47,145 nucleotides of DNA, taken from NCBI GenBank assembly GCA_025965935.1, contig JAOPVZ010000014.1, positions 1 through 47,145 of the forward strand, written 5' to 3'. A program made the position numbers and the translations under genes. The notes beneath the pieces were generated by a model. The model was not told the origin of the DNA. It saw nothing but the letters and a program-made list of their open reading frames with translations, and did not search any database. Positions 43,690 through 47,145 of the stretch are shown piece by piece. Positions within the stretch are counted from its first letter, which is position 1. Each line of letters starts with the position of its first letter. Origin of the DNA: Frankiales bacterium. GTDB lineage: Bacteria > Actinomycetota > Actinomycetes > Mycobacteriales > SCTD01.

Positions 43690-44114
43690 CGGGCGGCATA
43701 TCTGTCGGCGAACTCGACGTGGCTGGCCTGCACCCTGATCGCGCCACGTCGCGCGTCGGCGAACACCGACCCCAGCACCGGCAGCTGCACCCAGTACGTG
43801 ACCGTCACGTTCACCCGTCCACCTGGCCCGAAGCACGACTGCCTGCCGCAGTCGAAGCCGACCTGCGGCGCGTCACGGACCCCCTGGTCCTTCAGGGCGA
43901 GCGTGATCGCCTCCCGGGCGCGCTGCTCACCGAGCTCATCGCGGCCTGCCCTCTCGTACGCGCGGGCTCCCTGACGGGCAGCCTCCGTCGTACCGAAGGC
44001 CGCCCGTTGCACCTGGAAGACCGTGATCAGCACGTAGACCAGCGGCACCATGAGCAAGATCGCGAGATAGGTGAACTCAACGAGAGCGTTGCCGGCATCG
44101 TCGCGGGGCCTCAC
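43686..44114 (-). CDS. TadE-like pseudopilin
   Basis: 142 aa from GTG 44114. RPRDDAGNALVEFTYLAILL has the A-L-V-E-F motif of TadE: a processed-type N-terminus with Glu at position 5 of the mature helix. QRAAFGTTEAARQGARAYER follows. Two Cys are near 95-100 (DCGRQSCFG). The GTG overlaps the stop of the TadE gene upstream, so the genes are coupled. Confidence 0.87.
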   Translation of the reverse strand: MRPRDDAGNALVEFTYLAILLMVPLVYVLITVFQVQRAAFGTTEAARQGARAYERAGRDELGEQRAREAITLALKDQGVRDAPQVGFDCGRQSCFGPGGRVNVTVTYWVQLPVLGSVFADARRGAIRVQASHVEFADRYAAR

Positions 44115-44497
44115 CGGCTCTCCTCGATCGCGTGCCCGTGCACGGTCAAGGAGAGGGCACCCGTCGGCAGGAACACGATCGGCATCGGGCCGGTGCATTG
44201 GACGTCGATGACGGGCTGCCCGTCGATCTCCTCACCTGCGACCGGCACGCAGGTCATGGCGTCGGCGAGCCGCCGGCCCAGCGCATCGGCGATGACCTCC
44301 TTGGCGCGCTCTGCCCCGTCGTCGGGTGTGCGGTCGGCGTTGGCACCGAAGCGGGCACCCTCGGCTGCCGAGGCCACGAGCACGTTGCGGACGTGCAGCA
44401 CCACACCGACCTGGAAGACGAGGAGGAACAGCCCGACGAGGAGCACGCTGACCAGCACGAAGTCGACGACGGCGGCACCGTCATCGTCCCGATTCAT
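44111..44497 (-). CDS. TadE-like pseudopilin
   Basis: 128 aa from ATG 44497. MNRDDDGAAVVDFVLVSVLL is the TadE-like start with Asp in place of Glu in the V-V-E-F motif. VRNVLVASAAEGARFGANAD follows. Extracytoplasmic part with two Cys (CVPV, CTGP). It lies one base after the pilin-like gene stop. Confidence 0.87.
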   Translation of the reverse strand: MNRDDDGAAVVDFVLVSVLLVGLFLLVFQVGVVLHVRNVLVASAAEGARFGANADRTPDDGAERAKEVIADALGRRLADAMTCVPVAGEEIDGQPVIDVQCTGPMPIVFLPTGALSLTVHGHAIEESR

Positions 44498-44498
44498 G

Positions 44499-44690
44499 TC
44501 AGGGCGACTTCACCGAGTTCAAGGCTGATTTGAGGATGCTGGAGAGCTGGTCGCTGGCCACGCCCCAGACGAGTGTCACGAGTCCCGCCGTCATGATCGT
44601 GATGAGGACCCACCCGGGGATGTCACCGCGCTGCCGGTCATCGGCGAGCGCTCGGGCCTGCATCCGCACGGCGATCTGCGTCAGGGTCAT
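44499..44690 (-). CDS. Short Flp pilin-like protein
   Basis: 63 aa from ATG 44690. After a basic N-terminus (about 1-22) it reads RGDIPGWVLITIMTAGLVTL, then a hydrophobic stretch. Size and place in the operon, between TadC and TadE, fit the major Flp prepilin, but the usual G-x-x-x-x-E-Y processing motif is not seen; RG-D-I-P-G may be a variant site. Frame extends to 44759 upstream, which is not needed. Confidence 0.75.
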   Translation of the reverse strand: MTLTQIAVRMQARALADDRQRGDIPGWVLITIMTAGLVTLVWGVASDQLSSILKSALNSVKSP

Positions 44691-44769
44691 CGTGTGCAAC
44701 CTCTTCCTCGAGAGTGGCCGGTTGTGCGAGCGGTGCGCAGGTCCGTCCGGCTGGGACAACTGGCCATCG

Positions 44770-45711
44770 TCAGCCCGCCACCAACCGCAGCCCGTAGAAG
44801 CCGGGGAACAGCGCGAACAGCACCGTGACCGGCAGGACGAGGAACACGACGGGCACCATCATGGCGATCTCACGGCGCCCGGCAGACTCCAGCAGCTGCC
44901 GCTTTCCCGCCTCCCGCACGTCGACCGCCTGGGCCCGCAGCACCTCGGCCAGCGGCGTGCCGCGCTCGACCGCGATCGCCACGCCGTCGACGAACCTGGC
45001 GAGCGGTGGAAGCGAGGTCCGCTTGGCGATTCCCTCGAGCGACTGGACGAGCGAGGCACCGGCACGGGCGTCGGCCAGCGCCCGGCCGAGCTCCTTCGCC
45101 AGTTCGCCGCCGGAGATGCGCGTGACGCGCTCCAGCGCGCCGGCCGCTCCCTCACCGGCGGTCACCGCCAGGGCCAGCAGCTCGGCGATAGTGGGGAACT
45201 CCTCGAGCATCCGCTCCTCGCGCTGGTGCACCTGTCGAGTCAGCCAGCGGTCGCGGCCGAGCACGCCGAGCGCCGTGAAGAGGCCGGCGCTGACCAGCAG
45301 GGCGATCGGGTTGGTGCCCGAGCCGGAGACCACGGACAGCAAGGCCAGGGCGAACGCGGCCGCGAGCCCGACGAAGCCCCAGAGCACCTGCTCCGCGCGG
45401 AACTGCTCGACCGTCACCTCGCCGCCGGCCTGCTCCAACCGCCGTCGGACGCTCGTCAGGCCGCCGACCCAGCGCTCGACTCCCCTGATGAGGTCGCCGA
45501 GCACCGGACCGAGCAGCCGCTCGAACGTCGGGAACGGCGTCAGCGCCGGGCGCTCGGCCAGCAGCCGGGAGGGTCGCGGAGCGTCACGCAGGTACGGCGC
45601 GAGGCGGGCGTCCAGGCGCGGCCTGCGGGTCAGCGGTGTGCCGGTCGCGACGAGGAACAGCCCTGCACCAGCAGTCACCCCGAGGCCGGCGCCAGCCAGT
45701 ACGACACTCAC
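44770..45711 (-). CDS. tadC: Type II secretion F-domain protein TadC
   Basis: 313 aa from GTG 45711. T2SSF-domain membrane platform protein: helices at about 5-22, 110-150 and 285-310. The cytoplasmic middle carries ERMLEEFPTIAELLALAVTA and SLVQSLEGIAKRTSLPPLAR, and the C-terminus ALFPGFYGLRLVAG. The start overlaps the TadB stop (GTGA). Assembles with TadB to drive pilus polymerisation. Confidence 0.9.
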   Translation of the reverse strand: MSVVLAGAGLGVTAGAGLFLVATGTPLTRRPRLDARLAPYLRDAPRPSRLLAERPALTPFPTFERLLGPVLGDLIRGVERWVGGLTSVRRRLEQAGGEVTVEQFRAEQVLWGFVGLAAAFALALLSVVSGSGTNPIALLVSAGLFTALGVLGRDRWLTRQVHQREERMLEEFPTIAELLALAVTAGEGAAGALERVTRISGGELAKELGRALADARAGASLVQSLEGIAKRTSLPPLARFVDGVAIAVERGTPLAEVLRAQAVDVREAGKRQLLESAGRREIAMMVPVVFLVLPVTVLFALFPGFYGLRLVAG

Positions 45712-46565
45712 CTCAGCACCCGCCGCTCCATCGGCAGCTTCGCGATCCGGATCATCACGCGGTAGGCGACGAAGCTGACGCCGCCACCCGCGACCAGGAC
45801 GAGGAAGCCGGCCGCGGTGTTGTAGGCCGCCACTGCGCTGGGCTGGGTCGAGAGCAGGAGCAGGAGCGCCCAGGGCGCCGCGAGGGCGAGCCTGGCCGCG
45901 TTCACGGTCCAGCCCTGGCGGGTCTCGAGCTCCGCGCGGGTCCGGGCGTCCTCGCGCAGGAACGCGCTCAGCGTCCGGAGCAGCCGGCCGAGGTCGGTGC
46001 CACCGACCTCGCGCGCCATCCGGAGTGCCTCCACGACCCGGTCGCCGACCGGGTCGGCGAGGTTGGCCTTCAGTCGGTCGAGCGACTCGGCGAACCGACC
46101 AGTGGCTCGGTAGTCCTCGCCGAAGCGCCGGAACGGGCTGCGAAGCTGCTCCGGGCCGCGGATGCCCAGCTGCGTCAGCGCTTCTGGCAGCGACAGACCC
46201 GCCCGGACTCCGCTGGCGAGGTTGTCGACGGCTTCGGGCCACACCTCACGCAGCTCCACTGCACGTTGCGCCCGCCGCCGTCGTACCAAGGTCAGAGGGA
46301 GTAGCGCGGCGAACCCGCCGAAGGCCACTCCGATCACCAGCACGCGACTGGTGCCGACCACCAGTACGAAGGTCACGACCGCCAGGGCGATCGAGGCACT
46401 CAACAGCTGGCTCGGACTGACACCCTCGATGCCCGCCTGCACGAGCATCTCCCGGGTGCGGGCCTGCCAGCCCTCGTCGTTCCGGCGCGACCGCGGCGGC
46501 GTCGTGCGCGCACGGTGCACGAGGAGCAGCCCTATGCCGAGCAGCAGGCCGAGAAAGCCGCCCAC
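45708..46565 (-). CDS. tadB: Type II secretion F-domain protein TadB
   Basis: 285 aa from GTG 46565. Helices at about 3-20, 60-100 and 225-270. ELREVWPEAVDNLASGVRAG is the conserved T2SSF start and ALRMAREVGGTDLGRLLRTL the second half. Starts 1 nt after the TadA stop. Partner of TadC. Confidence 0.9.
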   Translation of the reverse strand: MGGFLGLLLGIGLLLVHRARTTPPRSRRNDEGWQARTREMLVQAGIEGVSPSQLLSASIALAVVTFVLVVGTSRVLVIGVAFGGFAALLPLTLVRRRRAQRAVELREVWPEAVDNLASGVRAGLSLPEALTQLGIRGPEQLRSPFRRFGEDYRATGRFAESLDRLKANLADPVGDRVVEALRMAREVGGTDLGRLLRTLSAFLREDARTRAELETRQGWTVNAARLALAAPWALLLLLSTQPSAVAAYNTAAGFLVLVAGGGVSFVAYRVMIRIAKLPMERRVLR

Positions 46566-46566
46566 G

Positions 46567-47145
46567 TCAGACGTCCTGGGCGAGCAGCGTCGGCAGGTCG
46601 ATGCCCGCCCACTCGAACCGCTCAGGATGGGGCGGGTAGCCGTCGGCACGGCTGAGCCGGCCGTTGCGGGTCACGAAGAGGTCCGCGACCTCGACGACGT
46701 CGCCCTCGACTCTGCCTGGTACGGCGACGATCTCGCGCACCCGACGGTGGCCGGTCCCGTCCTTCGCGACGTGCACCACGAGGTCGACGCAGCTGGCCAC
46801 CGTCGGAACGACGAAGTTGTGGCTGACGTTTTCCCCGGCCAGCAGCGGCAAGGTGCAGAGCTTGACGATCGCCTCCCGCGCGCTGTTGGCGTGGATGCTG
46901 CACATGCCCGGCAACCCGCTGTTGAGAGCGATGAGCAGGTCGAGCGACTCCTGTTGCCTCACCTCGCCGACGATGATGCGATCGGGTCGCATCCGGAGCG
47001 CTTCCTTCACGAGTCGGCGCAGCACGATCTCGCCGGTGCCCTCGAGGTTTGCCTGCCGAGTCTGCATCGCGACCACGTCGGGAACACCTAGCTTGAGCTC
47101 GAAGACCTCCTCGCACGTGATGACCCGCTCACGCCCCGGGATCGC
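46567..47145 (-). CDS. tadA: Tad pilus assembly ATPase TadA/CpaF, C-terminal part
   Basis: The last 192 residues of a CpaF-type secretion ATPase; the frame runs off the window at 47145. VITCEEVFELKLGVPDVVAM contains the Asp-box region, MQTRQANLEGTGEIVLRRLV follows, RPDRIIVGEVRQQESLDLLI is Walker B with the catalytic Glu, and CSIHANSAREAIVKL holds the His-box. The Walker A part is outside the window. It powers Flp pilus extension. Confidence 0.95.
   Translation of the reverse strand, partial: AIPGRERVITCEEVFELKLGVPDVVAMQTRQANLEGTGEIVLRRLVKEALRMRPDRIIVGEVRQQESLDLLIALNSGLPGMCSIHANSAREAIVKLCTLPLLAGENVSHNFVVPTVASCVDLVVHVAKDGTGHRRVREIVAVPGRVEGDVVEVADLFVTRNGRLSRADGYPPHPERFEWAGIDLPTLLAQDV

Overview
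The window is chromosomal DNA from a high-GC Gram-positive bacterium of the Actinomycetota. Evidence: strong G/C third-codon bias throughout; many GTG starts and ATGA/GTGA stop-start overlaps; the mec-cysO-cysM sulfur-carrier cluster and the murI / Rv1339-like phosphodiesterase / rph / rdgB order known from mycobacteria and relatives; a prfB-ftsE-ftsX-ctpA-smpB block; and a tmRNA whose tag ends in ALAA. The genus cannot be fixed from sequence reading alone.

Layout. (1) 1-8.6 kb is a conserved housekeeping block: the end of a Bcp peroxiredoxin, tRNA-Leu(TAG), then leftward rdgB, rph, cyclic-nucleotide phosphodiesterase, murI, cysM (interrupted by an in-frame TAG), cysO, mec, DUF2017, clpS, an acyl-CoA ligase and tmRNA, with one rightward O-methyltransferase. 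(2) 8.7-25 kb carries two copies of a two-gene module: a secreted subtilisin-like protease ending in a Trp-rich pentapeptide repeat, followed within 20 nt by a membrane-anchored GGDEF-EAL protein. One copy lies between smpB and ssrA, the other immediately upstream of prfB, so the two copies flank prfB-ftsEX-ctpA-smpB. A third GGDEF-EAL protein with a degenerate cyclase site is divergent from the second module. (3) 24.8-27.2 kb holds regulators: a PAS-LuxR protein coupled to a 67-aa Cys-containing protein, a divergent MarR/OhrR-type regulator with a clear palindromic operator, and a TPR protein.

(4) 27.3-40 kb looks like a catabolic/transport island: a GntR-UTRA regulator, an MFS transporter, a small AtzG/GatC-like protein coupled to an amidase, a leftward MFS + EamA pair, and a complete Opp/Dpp-type ABC importer (two permeases, two ATPases, a lipoprotein) followed by a nitrilase-family hydrolase. 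My reading is uptake and hydrolysis of an amide-, ureido- or nitrile-containing compound; the substrate is unknown. (5) 40-43 kb is a three-gene leftward cassette of SAM methyltransferase, acyl-CoA dehydrogenase and type III polyketide synthase. (6) 43-47 kb is a leftward Tad (tight adherence) pilus cluster: TadA (cut by the window end), TadB, TadC, a short pilin-like protein, three TadE/TadG-like pseudopilins and a small membrane protein.

The most unusual content is the duplicated protease / c-di-GMP module. The two membrane regions look paralogous, and a related candidate element lies about 70 bp upstream of each protease start. The interrupted cysM, the three-copy 24-bp repeat near gene ends and the methyltransferase-dehydrogenase-type III PKS cassette are also worth checking.
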